A stretch of DNA of 64,000 nucleotides from Aquila chrysaetos chrysaetos (Eukaryota; Chordata; Aves; Accipitriformes; Accipitridae), in NCBI RefSeq assembly GCF_900496995.4, contig NW_024470383.1:62001-126000 (forward strand), read 5' to 3'. This document shows positions 10,810 to 21,325 of the stretch, in pieces. Position numbers and translations under genes: made by a program. The notes beneath the pieces are model-generated. The model did not search any database, was not told the DNA's origin, and saw nothing but the letters and a program-made list of their open reading frames with translations. Within the stretch, counting starts at the first letter, position 1; each line of letters starts with the position of its first letter.

Positions 10810-11345
10810 GGGGGAGAGCGGCGCTGGCGGGGTTTGGCTTGATGGTGTCTGGCAGCGCCGGGATCCGGTACTCTGGCACTGCCGGGGTTTCGTGCTCTGA
10901 TGTGCTGCCAGGATCCAGCGCTCCGGCATAGACAAGGTTTGGCTGTCCGATATCCGGCACTGCAGGGGTTTGGCTCTCCGATGCCTGGCAACACCGGGAT
11001 CCGGTGCTCCGGCACCACCGGGGTTTGGCTCTCTGACATCTGGCACCACCGGGATTTGGCTCTCTGACATCTGGCACCACTGGGATTTGGCTTTCCAACA
11101 TCCAGCATTGCCAGGGTCTGGCAATCCGGCACCACCGGGAATTGGTTCTTGGACATCGAGCACCGCCAGGATCTGGTGCTCCGGCACCACTGGGATTCGG
11201 TTCTCCGGCGCCGCCGGGCTCCTGCTCCTTGCCATCAAGCTCCACGGCACCGCAGCGGCCCAGCTTACCGGCATCATCAGGGGGGTCTGGATTGCCGGCA
11301 CTGGCCGGATCCGGTTCTGCGGCACCGCTGGAGGCGTGTGGTGGT
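10810..11345. repeat. Minisatellite downstream of TRIM39
   Basis: Degenerate units of about 33-35 bp (CCGGCACCACCGGGATTTGGCTCTCTGACATCTGG) begin soon after the stop codon. No polyA signal for TRIM39 was found here. Confidence 0.75.
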
Positions 11346-12420
11346 AGGCGCAGGCGTGTGGCAGGGCTGTGTCCCCTCTGTGTCCCTGGCCCCGTGTACG
11401 TCCCTGTGTCCGTGTCGCTCCACGTGTCCCCATGTCAGTCCATGGGTCTCCACCTGTCCCTATGTCCATCTCTGTCCCTGTGTCCATCTGTGTCCCCTGT
11501 CTGTCCCTCAGTGTCCCTCTGTGTCCCTCCACGTCCCCATGTCTGTGCCCCTCTGCGTCTCCCCATGTCCCTCTGTCCCTCCACGTATCCCTTCACATCC
11601 CTATATTTGTCCCTCTGTGTGTCCCCACGTCCCTCCATGTCTCTCTGTGTCCCCATGTCTGTCCCTCCATGTCCCTTTATGTCCCTCTGTGTCCCCAGGT
11701 CCATCGTGTCTCCACATCTGTGTCCCTCCCCGTCCCCATGTCCCTCCATGTCCCCACACCATCCACATCCCTGTGTCCCTCTGTCTGTCCCCGTCATCCA
11801 TATTCCACATCTGTCCCTCTGTGTCCCCCTCCATGTCCATCAGTGTCCCTCTGTCCATCTATGTCTCTCCATGTCCCCACATCTGTGCCCCTCTGCGTCC
11901 CCACGTCCTTCCATGTCCCTCCACATCCCCATATTTGTCCCTGTGTCCCCACGTCAATCCATGTCCCTCTGTCCATATGTCCCCAGGTCCATCGTGTCCC
12001 CACATCTGTGTCCCTCCATGTCCCCACACCATCCACGTCCCCGTGTTCCTCCGTGTGTCCCCATGTCCTTCCCTGTCCCCCCATCATCCATGTCTGTGCG
12101 TCCCCATGTCCATCCATGTCCCACATTTGTCCCTCTGTGTCCCCCTCCATGTCCATCAGTGTTGATGTCCCTCCATGTCCCCACGTCCCTCGACATCCCC
12201 ATATTTGTCCCTCTGTGTGTCCCCATGTCAATCCATGTCCCTCTGTCCGTGTGTCCCCGTGTCCTTCCCTGTCCCCCCCATCATCCATGTCTGTGCGTCC
12301 CCGTGTCCATCCATGTCCCTCGCTGTCCCCCACGGCCACCTGTGTCCCCACGTCCTCCACGTCCCTGTCTCCCTCCCCACCCCTGTTATTTCCATCTCCC
12401 TCCCCACATCCCCGCCCCGC
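11346..12420. repeat. 1-kb TCC-rich minisatellite (GTCCCTCCATGTCCC)
   Basis: About 1 kb of nested units built on TGTCCCTCTGTGTCCCCATGTCCCTCCA. A higher-order unit of roughly 250-300 bp is suggested, since blocks near 11690-11780 and 11980-12040 repeat. Long open frames rich in SPC/VPM come from the repeat and are not genes. Confidence 0.85.
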
Positions 12421-12495
12421 CGTCGCCCACACCTGGGCCGTCCCGCACGCCTCTCGCACGCCTCTCACACGCCTCGCACACGCCTCCCACACGCC

Positions 12496-14243
12496 ATGGC
12501 GCCCTCGGGGCCACCGGAACGGGGCCCGCTGGCCCGACTGGCGCGAGAAACCTCATGCCCGACCTGCGGGCAACCGCTACGGGACCCCGTCCTTTTTGCC
12601 TGTAACCATAGCTGCTGCCGTCGCTGCCTGCCCGTTGCCCGTCCCGGGGAACCCGTCGCCGCCTTCTCCTGCCCGCGGTGCTGCCTGCCCTGCTCCCCTC
12701 GCCGTCTCCGTACCCCCGTGGCTTTGGCCGTGGAGAGTCGCATCGCCCAACGTTTGGTTCGGGGAAATCCCGGCCCCCCTCGCCGGCCGCAGCGCTGCAG
12801 GTAAAGGGAGAAGGAAGCCGGCGGGGTCCGGGGGGGGACCCAGGTATTTGGGGGGGCTTTGGGGAGACCCAGGGGGACTTGGGGGACCCAGGTGCCCAGG
12901 GGCGATTTGGGGTAATCCAGATGTCTGGGGGGACTTGGGGGACCCAGGCGTCCAGGGGGGATTTGGGGGAATTTGGGGAGACCCAGGTGTCATGGGGGGA
13001 CTTGGGGGACACAGGCATCCAGGGGGGATTTGGGGGAATCCAGGTGTCTGGGGGGGACTTGAGGAGGAACTGGGGGAACTTGGGGGACCCAAGCATCCAG
13101 GGAAGACTTGGAGGACCCAGGTGTTTGGGGGGCAAATTGGGGGGATTTGGGGAGACCCATGCATCCAGGGAGACTTGGGGGACCCAGGCATCAGGGGGCA
13201 CTTGGGGGACCCAGACATCCAGGGGGAATTTGGGGGGGAATCTAGGTGTCTGGGGAGACTTGTGGGGCTGAGGGGGAATTTGGGGGGAACTGTGGGGATT
13301 TGGGGGACCCAGGTGTCTGGGGGGCAAAGTGGGGAGATTTGAGGGACCCAAGTGTCTGGGGGGGACTTGGGGGGGGAACGCAGGGGTGCTGGTGTGGGAA
13401 ACTGGGGTATTTGGGGGGGATGACACCCAGGTGTTTGGGGGGGCTGAGGGGGGTCTTGGGGGGCTGGAAGGTGGGGGGTGGACAGAACATGGCCCAGGGG
13501 TGCTGGGGGGGACACTCAGGCATCTGGGAGGGATTTTGGGGTGCTGGGGGGGGGTGGAACTGGTGGGGCTGGGGGACTTTGGGTGCCAAGGGGGAAACCC
13601 AGGCATCTGCGGTGGGGGGGGGTCCCACGGGTGGTGGGGGCACCCGGGGGGCACCCAGCTATTTGGGGGTGCTGGGGGGGGGGCGTTAAGGGGTGCTGGG
13701 GGATCCAAGCATCCGGCCGTGACCCCGTGTCCCATCCCTCACGTGCCCGGATGCCTGAGTCCCGTGTCCCTGTCTCATCCCCCCCCCCCCCCCCCCCCCC
13801 GCCCGGGTTGTCACCACACCCCAGGTGACCTCGACACCGCCCCGGCTGGGGGGGGGGGGGGGGGCACCCAGGCGTCCCGGGCTCACGTGCCGGGTGGGGC
13901 CCGATCCGGCTGGGTGACATTTTTGGGTGATGACGCTTGTTTTGGTGGCACCTTGTCCTTCCCTTGGGGACACACCCCAGTCTGGTGGCAACTTCCCCCC
14001 CTGGGGACACTTCCCCTGCCCCCCCCCCCGGGGTGTATTTGGTGCCTTTTGTCGTCCCCCCCCTTTTCGGTGACATCCCCCACCACTAACCCCCCCTCTT
14101 CTCCCCACAGCCTGGGGGCCCAGCTTCGAGCCGACGCCGCACCCCCCCCACGCCCCCCATCCCCCAAGGAGCCACCCGGGGGAGGGGGGGAGCCCCCCAA
14201 AAGCTGCCCCCCCTCCTCCTCTTCGCTGATGCCTCCCCAATAA
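12496..14243 (+). CDS. RNF39: RNF39-like RING finger protein lacking the SPRY domain (2 exons)
   Basis: Exon 1 is 12496-12800 and exon 2 is 14111-14243. Joined in phase 2 they give 438 nt, 145 aa. The N-terminal RING (CPTCGQPLRDPVLFACNHSC, then RRC and FSCPRC) matches the RING of mammalian RNF39 (CPLCGGSFEDPVLLACEHSFC), including the spacing before LALAVE-type residues. Gene order supports the call: RNF39 neighbours PPP1R11 and POLR1H in mammals too. Mammalian RNF39 has a C-terminal PRY-SPRY. Here exon 2 instead encodes about 45 Pro/Gly/Ser-rich residues and stops. The stop codon overlaps the polyA signal (AATAAA at 14239-14244). Exon 1 has a good GTAAAG donor and exon 2 a CTCCCCACAG acceptor. 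Exon 2 could be a real truncated end or an alternative terminal exon. Confidence 0.72.
12835..13690. repeat. GGGGGACCCAGGTGTCTGGGGGGACTTG minisatellite in the RNF39-like intron
   Basis: About 30 degenerate units of 25-30 bp carry alternating 'CAGGTGTCTGGG' and 'CAGGCATCCAGGG' cores, filling most of the only intron. Confidence 0.85.
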
Positions 14244-14244
14244 A
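14239..14244 (+). terminator. PolyA signal overlapping the RNF39-like stop codon
   Basis: In CAATAAAC the TAA at 14241-14243 is the in-frame stop of the RNF39-like gene and AATAAA is the canonical hexamer. The 3' UTR would be only about 20 nt long. Confidence 0.6.
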
Positions 14245-14631
14245 CGCCATCTCCCCCCCCACCACGAGCGCCACGGCAGCGGTCGCAGCGGTGCCACCTT
14301 TAATGCCCACAGGTGCCATGGAGTGCGGGGGGGGGGGGGGCGGGGCATGATTTTGGGAGGGGGGCACCCCAAAATGGCCCCCCCAAACACTGGGTGTGTG
14401 TGGGGTGGGGGGTGAGGCAGGATGGGGGGACCAGGAGATGGTGTTTTGGGGGGGGGAGCAGGCATTGATATTTTGGGGAGGGAGGGTCCTCAAGAGCTGG
14501 GGCAGGGCATCAGCCATCAACTGGGGGGGTTCAGGCATTGATTTGGGGGGGCTCAGGCATTGATTTGGGTGGGCGGGGCAATCCCCAAGGTGATGGGGGG
14601 GTGATTTTTGGGGTGGGGGTCAAGCCCAGAG
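14245..14631. other. Convergent spacer between the RNF39-like gene and PPP1R11
   Basis: G-rich, with GGGGGG-type runs and a repeated TCAGGCATTGATTTGGG motif at 14531-14570. No gene is seen. Confidence 0.5.
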
Positions 14632-16847
14632 TCAATATTTGGGGTCAGGGGTCCTGGAGGGGGGACACAGGTCAGTTGGGGGGGGGGGGGGGTGTGTGTC
14701 TGTGGGGGGGGCAGGAGCATCCATAGGGGATTCCTCAGTGCTCCATAGGGGCAGGGGGCCCGGGGGGCAGCGCTTGGGGCCCCCCCGTGGCCCCCGGTAG
14801 GCCCCCCCCCAGCCCCCCCCCCGCCGCCCCCGCCCCCGTTTATGTCCCCGGACGCAGTGGAGGTGACCGCAGCCTTCGTCCCCCCCTCTCGTCGTCGCCA
14901 CCGCCGCTTCCTCTTCCTCCTCCTCTTCCTCCTCGCTCTCTGTCGAGCTCTCCCCAAACGCCCGCGGCTTCTCATAGATACAGCAGCCTGGGGGGGGGGG
15001 GGGGGGAACGGGACAGGGGGGGTGTCAGGGGACACAGGTGTCCCCAGGGGGACCCAGGCATCCACGGGAGGGGACAGGGCTGTCCCCAGCGCCACTCACA
15101 CTTGGAGGAGCGGCGGCCAAGGTGCTCGTTGTCGACGGTGTCACTCGACCACTCGACTTTCTTGTCCGGCTTCCGCTTGCGCAGCTTCAGGGTCAGGCTG
15201 CGGTTCTCCTGGCGGGGGCGGACGGGGCGTGGGGAAAGGGGTGTCACCGGTGCGGTGACACTGCGGGCAAGGACACCCCCCCTGACCCCTCCTGTGGGCT
15301 CTGACACTGTCCCCAAATAGCCCTGGTCATGTCCCCTGACACCGTCCCCGTCCCTGTAATGCGACTGCCCCCGTTGTGTCCCCTGGCAATGTCCCTGTCC
15401 CCAACACCATCCCACATCCAGCCTGGCTGTCCTCTCTGACACTGCTCCTGTCCCCAGTGCTGTCCCACTACAGCCCCGGTCATGTCCCCTGACACTGTCC
15501 CCGTCCCCACTACAGCCCCGGTCATGTCCCCTGACACTGTCCCCGTCCCCGACACCGTCCCCACTACAGCCCCGGTCATGTCCCCTGACACTGTCCCCGT
15601 CCCCACTACAGCCCCGGTCATGTCCCCTGACACTGTCCCCGTCCCCGACACCGTCCCCACTACAGCCCCGGTCATGTCCCCTGACACTGTCCCCGTCCCC
15701 GACACCGTCCCCACTACAGCCCCGCTCATGTCCCCTGACACCCTTCGTGTCCCCAACAGCCCCAGTTGTGCCCCGAAACACCATGTCTCCCCCAGCCCTG
15801 GTCACATCCCCTGATGCTGTCTCCATGTCACACCCCCCCAAGATTTATAGCCCACCCCCCAGTTTATACCCCCCTCTCCCAGCTGTTTACCCCCCCCAGC
15901 AGGATTTATACCCCCCTGGGTGTCTATAGTCCCCACCCCCCATATCTATAGCCACCCCATGGTAGGTACAGATTCCCCCCCTGGTACCTATAGCCCCCTC
16001 CCAGGCATTTACAGCCCCCCCCCTGGGTATTTACAACCCCCCTTCAGTATCTATAGGTCCTCCTCCATATCCATAGTCCCCCTTGGTACGTATAGACAAC
16101 CCCCCTGGGTATTTATAGCCCCCCCTCGGTATATATAAGCCCATCCTGAGATCTATAGACCCCTCTCAGGTATTTATAGCCCCCCCCCCCAGTACCTGTA
16201 ACCCCTCCTCAGTATCAATAGGTCCAACCCCAGTATCTGTAGCCCCCTCCCCGGTATCTACAGCCCCCCCTCAGTATCTGTAAGACCCTTCTGGTACCTA
16301 TAGACCCCTCCTAGGTATTTATAGCCCCCCCCCAGTATCTATAACCCCTCCCCAGTATCTATAGCCCCCCCCAACTATCTATAAGCCCCTTCTGAGATCT
16401 ATAGACCCCCTCTCAGCTATTTATAGCCCCCCCCCCCCCCCAGGACCTATAACCCCTCCCCAGAATCTATAGGCCTGCCCCCAGTACCTATACCCCCCCC
16501 CCTCAGTATCTATAAGCCCCTTCTGGTATCTATAGACCCCTCCCCTCGGTATCTACAAGCCCCTCCTGAGATCTATAGACCCCTCTCAGGTATTTATAGC
16601 CCCCCCCCCCCAATACCTATAACCCCTCCCCAGTATCTACAGGCCCGCCCCCAGTACCTATAACCCCCCCCTCAGTATCTATAGACCCCTCCCAGGTATT
16701 TATAGCCCCCCCCCCCCCGATATCTATAACCCCCGCCTGCTACCTATAGGCGCCCCCCCCCCCGCCTCCGGCCCTCACCGGCTCGGCGGCGCCGGTCTCG
16801 ATGACGGTGGCGGTTCCGCAGCCGCCGCTGTCCGCCGCCTCCGCCAT
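14632..16847 (-). CDS. PPP1R11: PPP1R11 (inhibitor-3), PP1 inhibitor and RING-like E3 (3 exons)
   Basis: Minus-strand exons: 16847-16779, 15208-15100, 14987-14632. All are in phase and give 534 nt, 177 aa. Exon 2 encodes [20 protein letters not shown] with the KVEW (RVxF-type) PP1-docking motif, then [16 protein letters not shown]. Exon 3 continues [18 protein letters not shown], an acidic stretch, and [18 protein letters not shown]. These match human PPP1R11 nearly residue for residue. The family inhibits protein phosphatase 1, and a Cys-rich region has been given E3 activity on TLR2. Human is 126 aa. The extra length here is a Gly/Pro-rich C-terminal tail from the GC-rich last exon. The start ATG lies in a CpG island. 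Confidence 0.95.
15325..15785. repeat. 42/54-bp alternating minisatellite in PPP1R11 intron 1
   Basis: The GGTCATGTCCCCTGACACTG core recurs with CATG at 15481, 15523, 15577, 15619, 15673 and 15727. Spacings are 42, 54, 42, 54 and 54. The longer unit has an extra 12-bp GACACCGTCCCC block. Confidence 0.85.
15835..16745. repeat. TATAGCCCCCCAGTATC minisatellite in PPP1R11 intron 1
   Basis: About 30 units of roughly 30 bp (CAGTATCTATAGCCCCCCCC / ATCTATAGACCCCTC) span 900 bp. They join directly to the previous array. Confidence 0.85.
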
Positions 16848-17140
16848 GGTTCCAGCCGGGCGGTGCGGTGCCCCGGGGCGGGTTGGGGGGGGGTCCCGGC
16901 CGCCGCCGAGGCCCCGCTGAGGGAGGAGGGGGGGGGGGGGGGGGGGGGGAGCACCGGGAAGGGCCGGGCCGGGCCGCTCTCGCCGCCGCCGCCCCGGTGC
17001 AGCGTTTACCGCCGCCCCCACCCCCACTTCCGGTCGGTGGCGGGAGCACTTCCGATGGGTCCGCCGTACAATGCGGTCCCCCTGTGAGGGCGCACTTCCG
17101 CCGTACGGCGGGGGGACGACAGCGCGCATGCGCTGGGTAA
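16848..17140. promoter_or_regulatory. CpG-island promoter of PPP1R11
   Basis: A very GC- and CpG-rich stretch upstream of the PPP1R11 ATG. It has CACTTCCGG (about 17025), CACTTCCGATG (about 17046) and GCACTTCCGCC (about 17091) ETS-type sites. There is no TATA box. Confidence 0.55.
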
Positions 17141-17159
17141 CCAGCCTGGAGGGGCGACT

Positions 17160-17575
17160 TGCGGGGGCAGATAGGGGCGGGGGGGGGGGCAGTTTGGGGG
17201 GACATAAAGGGCCTGAAGGGGCAAATAGGGGCCAAGGGGGCACTTTGGGGGGGGTAGATAGCGCCTGAGGGGGCAGTTGAGGAGGGCAGATAAGGGCTGG
17301 GGAGAGTAGAGAATGCCTGAGGGGGCAGTTCAGGGCCTTTGCGGGGGGCAGATAGGGCCTGTGGGGGCAGTTGAGGGGCTGGGGGGGGCCAGATAGGGGC
17401 AGCAGAGAGAGGCTGAGGGGCGGTTTGGGGGGGGGCAGATGGGGCTGGAGGGGCTAAAGAGCAGTTGGGGGGGGGGCATCTAGGCACTGGGGGGGGCAGT
17501 TCAAGGACCAGGGGGGTAAATAAAGGCTGAGGGGGCAGTTGGGGGGGCGCAAGTGAGACACCCCCAAGCACAGCC
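17160..17575. repeat. G-rich minisatellite between PPP1R11 and POLR1H
   Basis: Degenerate units of about 30-40 bp (GGGGGGCAGATAGGGGC / TGAGGGGGCAGTT) fill the gap between the two co-directional genes. Confidence 0.75.
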
Positions 17576-17597
17576 CTGAATAAAAACCCCAGGGGCT

Positions 17598-17603
17598 TTT
17601 ATT
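17598..17603 (-). terminator. POLR1H: POLR1H polyadenylation signal (AATAAA on minus)
   Basis: TTTATT on the plus strand, 58 bp downstream of the POLR1H stop codon. Confidence 0.75.
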
Positions 17604-17660
17604 ACCCACATGGGAGGGGGCAAATACCCCAGGCGGGGGGGGGGGGGGGCAGATACCCCG

Positions 17661-18914
17661 TCACGAATCCTCCTTCTCCTGAAACCTGTGGGGAAAGGAG
17701 GGGGCAGTTACAGGAGGATTTGGGGGGGGGTCCCCCCATAGTTGGGGGGGGGGGAAGAGGGGAGTCAAAATGGCAGAGGGGGGGGCCCTCACCGGCAGTG
17801 GGGGCAGGTGTAGAAGACGGTCTGGCCCTCGTCGGCCGAGCGCATCTGCCGGGTGCGGTACGCCATGCCCTCGTGCCCGCAGCGGGGGCACCGCCGTTCC
17901 ACCTGCGCCAGCCCCCCCCCCCCAAATTGTGGGGGTTACCCCCCTGCTCTACAAGCTTGACCCCTACCCCCCCCAGCTCGGGGGAGGGGGGGTGTTAACC
18001 CCCAAATATCCTGGCCCCAAGGAGTTTTATGCTTCGGGGGGGGGGGGTGACAACACATCCCATTCTGTGGGGGGTCCCCTCCCAGTAAGGTTTTACCCCC
18101 TCCCCCCCCGTTGGGATTTTGGGGTGGGGGCCCCATCCCAGTAGGGTTTTACCCACCCAAGCAGGATTTTTGAGTGGGGGTCCCATCCCAGTGGGGTTTT
18201 GGGGTGGGGGTCCCATTCCAGTGGGGTTTTATCCACCCCCAAGCAGGATTTTGGGGTGGGGGTCCCATCCCCAGTAGGGTTTTGGGGTGGGGGTCCCATC
18301 CCCAGTAGGGTTTCCCCGCCCGCCCAGTGGGATTTTAGGGGTGGGGTTCCATCCCAGTGGGATTTTATCCCCACCAAGCAGGATTTTGGGGTGGGGGTCC
18401 CATCCCAGTAGGATTTTATCCCACCCCAAGCAGGATTTTTGAGTGGGGGTTCCATCCCAGTGGGATTTTATCCCCCCCAAGAAGGATTTTGGGGTGGGGG
18501 TTCCATCCCAGTGGGATTTTGGGGTGGGGGTCTCATCCCCAGTGGGACTTGCCCCCCCCCCCAACTCACCAGGGGCCCCTCGAGGTGGGGCGCAGGATCC
18601 GACCCCCGCCCCGCCGCCGGCTCCAACCGGTTGAACTCGATGGCGCTGCGGATGGTTTTACCCTCAAAATCTGGCAGGGGAAGAGGGTTTTAAAAAAAAA
18701 AAAAAGAAATCAGGGATTTCTGAGGCGGGGCGGGTGGTCTCAGAGGGGACCGAGATATCGGGGTGCCCCCCCCCCTCCACTGACCGTCGCTGTGGAGGGC
18801 GAAAGCGCAGCGGGGGCAGCGGACGGTGCTGCGGGGGCCCGGCCGGGGCAGGACGGAGCCGCATTCGGGGCAGAAATCCAGGCAGGACTGGAAGCAGGAG
18901 GGGGGCAGCTCCAT
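17661..18914 (-). CDS. POLR1H: POLR1H (ZNRD1), RNA polymerase I zinc-ribbon subunit (4 exons)
   Basis: Minus-strand exons: 18914-18785, 18670-18570, 17902-17793, 17685-17661. They give 366 nt, 121 aa, all phases consistent. The N-terminal zinc ribbon is [18 protein letters not shown]. The C-terminal ribbon is [20 protein letters not shown], then [14 protein letters not shown] and the family ending RFQEKEDS. The DE pair in the C-terminal ribbon is the TFIIS-like acidic hairpin used for RNA cleavage by Pol I (A12/Rpa12 family). Length matches the 126 aa of human. The middle (exon 2, [16 protein letters not shown]) is the linker. The gene lies upstream of PPP1R11 in the same direction, as in the mammalian MHC. 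Confidence 0.95.
17995..18560. repeat. TGGGGTCCCATCCCAGTGGGATTTTGGGG minisatellite in POLR1H intron 2
   Basis: About 15 units of roughly 33-45 bp carry GGGTGGGGGTCCCATCCCAG and TTTTATCCCCACCAAGCAGG. Confidence 0.85.
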
Positions 18915-18944
18915 GGCTGGGGGGTGGGGGGAATGAGGAGGGGG

Positions 18945-19490
18945 GGTGTCAGTGGGGGCCCCCCAGCACCCCCTTATTCATCAGTGCCATTGACCCCCCC
19001 CCATTGTCCCTCATTCCCCCCACCTCAATCACCCCCATGACCCCCCCATCACCCCCAATCCCCCCATTGCCCCACGTTCCCCCCAGCCCAACCAATGACC
19101 CCCCCAGCTCCCCAATCCCCCCCTTAGCCCCCCCATACCCTCAATGCCCCCCCCAATCCTCCCATGACCCCCCCAGCCCCCAATAACCCCCCCAATCCTC
19201 CCATGACCCCCCCAGCCCCCAATAACCCCCCCATTCCCCAATCGCCCTCTTTCCCCCCCCAGCTCCCCAATCCCCCCCTTAGGCCCCCCGTACCCTCAAT
19301 GCCCCCCCAATCCCCCCATGACCCCCCCCAGCCCCCAATCCCCCCCTTAGCCACCCCATTCCCCAATGACCCCCCATGGCCCCCACCAGCCCCCCAATAC
19401 CCCCCATGGCCCCCACCAGCCCGCAATCCCCCCCATCTCCCAATGGCCCCCCCGTGACCCCCCCAGTTCCCCCTCCCGTAGCCCCCAGTC
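18945..19490. repeat. CCCCCAATNACCCCCC minisatellite upstream of POLR1H
   Basis: C-rich units (CCCCCAATAACCCCCCCAATCCTCCCATGACCCCCCCAGC) of about 35-40 bp are repeated across 540 bp. Confidence 0.8.
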
Positions 19491-20110
19491 CCCACCGCCC
19501 GGAGCAGACAAGTCCAACCTCCTCCTCGGCGCCCAGAGCGGCCGGAGCGCGCGCAGGGGGAAAGCCTCTGACGCCGCGCCGCGCCGCTCCACCCCGCCCC
19601 TTCCTCTACGTCACTTCTCCCTTCCCAAGCTTGCGGAGCGAGGAGCTAATTATTGGAGGCCCCAGGGACTGATTAATTAATTAAGCCAGTATTACTTGAT
19701 TAGGGAAGCTCTCAGGGGCTGATTAGGGGAACGCCCAGGAATTGATTGATTAAGCCGCCACTAATTGATTAGGGAAGCCGCGAGGGGGCGTGGTCGGCCG
19801 GGGAGGAGGCGTGGTCGGCCAGGGAGGGGGCATGGCCTAGCCGGGGGCGTGGCCCGGCCGCAGAGGGGCGTGTCTACCGGCCCCGCCCCCTGGTGGTGGG
19901 CGGTCCCCTGCGCCATCGGGGGGTGTGGCCTAGAGGCGGCGGCGGGAGGGAAGGGAGGGGTCGGGGGCGGGGTCTCACCGTTGCCATGGCGTCGCTTCCG
20001 GTGCGGCGGGGCGGAAGTGGCGGGCGCTGCCGGGAGGCGCCGCTGGTACCGGGGGGGGGGGGGGGGGTGGAAGGCCGGGGCGGGCAGTGGGGCTGGATCC
20101 GGCCCTGAGG
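19490..20110. promoter_or_regulatory. CpG-rich region with likely divergent POLR1H and MGAT1 start sites
   Basis: A CpG-dense block at 19490-19620 may hold the POLR1H 5' end on minus. A second block at 19880-20060 has CGCTTCCGGTGCGGC and GGCGGAAGTGGC (ETS sites in both orientations) and may hold the MGAT1 5' end on plus. An AT-rich stretch (19640-19780) with repeated GATTAATTAATTAAGC/TTGATTAGGGAAGC words separates them. Start sites are inferred. Confidence 0.4.
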
Positions 20111-20129
20111 GGCTGGGGGGCGGCTTAGG

Positions 20130-20900
20130 GGGGGGGTCCCCTGTCCCTTGTGGCTGGGGGGGGGGCTTCCTGTCGCCTATAGGGGTGGAGGGGCCGGCCC
20201 TGTGCCCTGTGGGGGGTGAAGGGGCCTTCAGTGTCCCCTATGGGGGTGTCGGGAGAGGTGGGGGGGCTCCTCTGACCCCTACAGGGGTGTCGGGAGGGCT
20301 GAGGGTCTCCCCTGATCTCTGTATGGGTGTCAGGAGGGCTGGGGGGGGCTCATCTGGCCGTGGTAGGGGTGTTGGAAGAGCTGGGGGGGCTCCTCTGACC
20401 CCTACAGGGGTGTCGGGAGAGGTGGGGGGGCTCCTCTGACTCCTACAGGGGTGTTGGGAGAGCTGGGGGGGCTCCTCTGACTCCTACAGGGGTGTTGGGA
20501 GGGCTGAGGGTCTCCCCTGATCTCTGTATGGGTGTCAGGAGGGCCAGGGGGGGCTCATCTGTCCCTTGTAGGGGTGTCGAGGGGGCCAGGGGGGGCTGCT
20601 AGAGGCCTGGGGGAGCTCCTCTGACCCCCATATGGGGGTGGCAGGAGTGGCTGGGAGGCTGCTATGGGGCTGGGGGGGGCTCTGCTGTCCACTGGGGGGC
20701 TGCTACGGGGCTGGGGGGGCTCATCTGATCCCTATAGGGGGAGTCAGGAGGGCTGAGAGGGGCTCCCCTGTCCCCTATTGGGGTGTCAGGAGGGGCTTCT
20801 GTGGGTCTGGGGGGGCTCCTCTGACCCCCCTGTGGAGGTGTCAGGAGGGCTCGGGGGGTCCCCTATCCCCTATAGGGGCTGGGTGGGACAATTCCCTCTC
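20130..20900. repeat. GGGGTGTCGGGAGGGCTGGGGGGGCTCCTCTGACCCCTACA minisatellite
   Basis: Around 15 degenerate units of about 45-60 bp in the presumed MGAT1 leader intron. Confidence 0.8.
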
Positions 20901-21068
20901 CTTATGGGGTGGGGAGGAGGCCACCCCTCATTCCCTGCAGGAATTCCTCTCCCTGGGGATTTTGGGGGGGGCTGCACCACCCCTAGGGAGATATAGGGGG
21001 GCTGTTCCCTTCCATAAAGCAGGGGGGGTGGAATTTGGGCATTTTAACCTTTTTCTCTCCATTTTTAG

Positions 21069-21325
21069 ACCTCACCAGGGACACCCACCCCCAAAAAAAC
21101 ATGGCCGGGGGCTGGGGGACGCTGAGCCCTGAGACAGCAGATGGACAGACGGACACAGCCACCACCATGGCCTGACACCCCCCGCCCCACACCACGAGGG
21201 AGCTCTGATGGGAGAGAAGCAGCGATTTCACCCCCGATTCCCAAGGGATTCCCAGGCGGCTCTGGAAAAGGGGGGGAGGGGGGAACCCCAGCGACCCCCC
21301 TCCCCCTGGAGCGAGCTGCAACCAG
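21069..21325 (+). other. Candidate noncoding leader exon of MGAT1
   Basis: The stretch is flanked by a strong acceptor (TTTTTCTCTCCATTTTTAG) and a donor (AACCAG|GTAAAT). It has no matching open frame or known product, and lies between the CpG island and the MGAT1 coding exon. The MGAT1 exon itself begins after CCCCCCCAG at 23336. Only splice-site shape and position support this. Confidence 0.3.

Noticed and set aside
11142-13342. Very long open frames (487-657 codons) over the TCC-rich minisatellite and into the RNF39-like gene
   Set aside because: They are translations of tandem repeats, with no domain and open in several frames on both strands. A real RING exon sits in a different frame at 12496.
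14972-15841. A 289-codon minus-strand frame with repeats of [16 protein letters not shown] type
   Set aside because: It translates the 42/54-bp minisatellite of PPP1R11 intron 1. Only the part over exon 2 is real, and that is read as PPP1R11.
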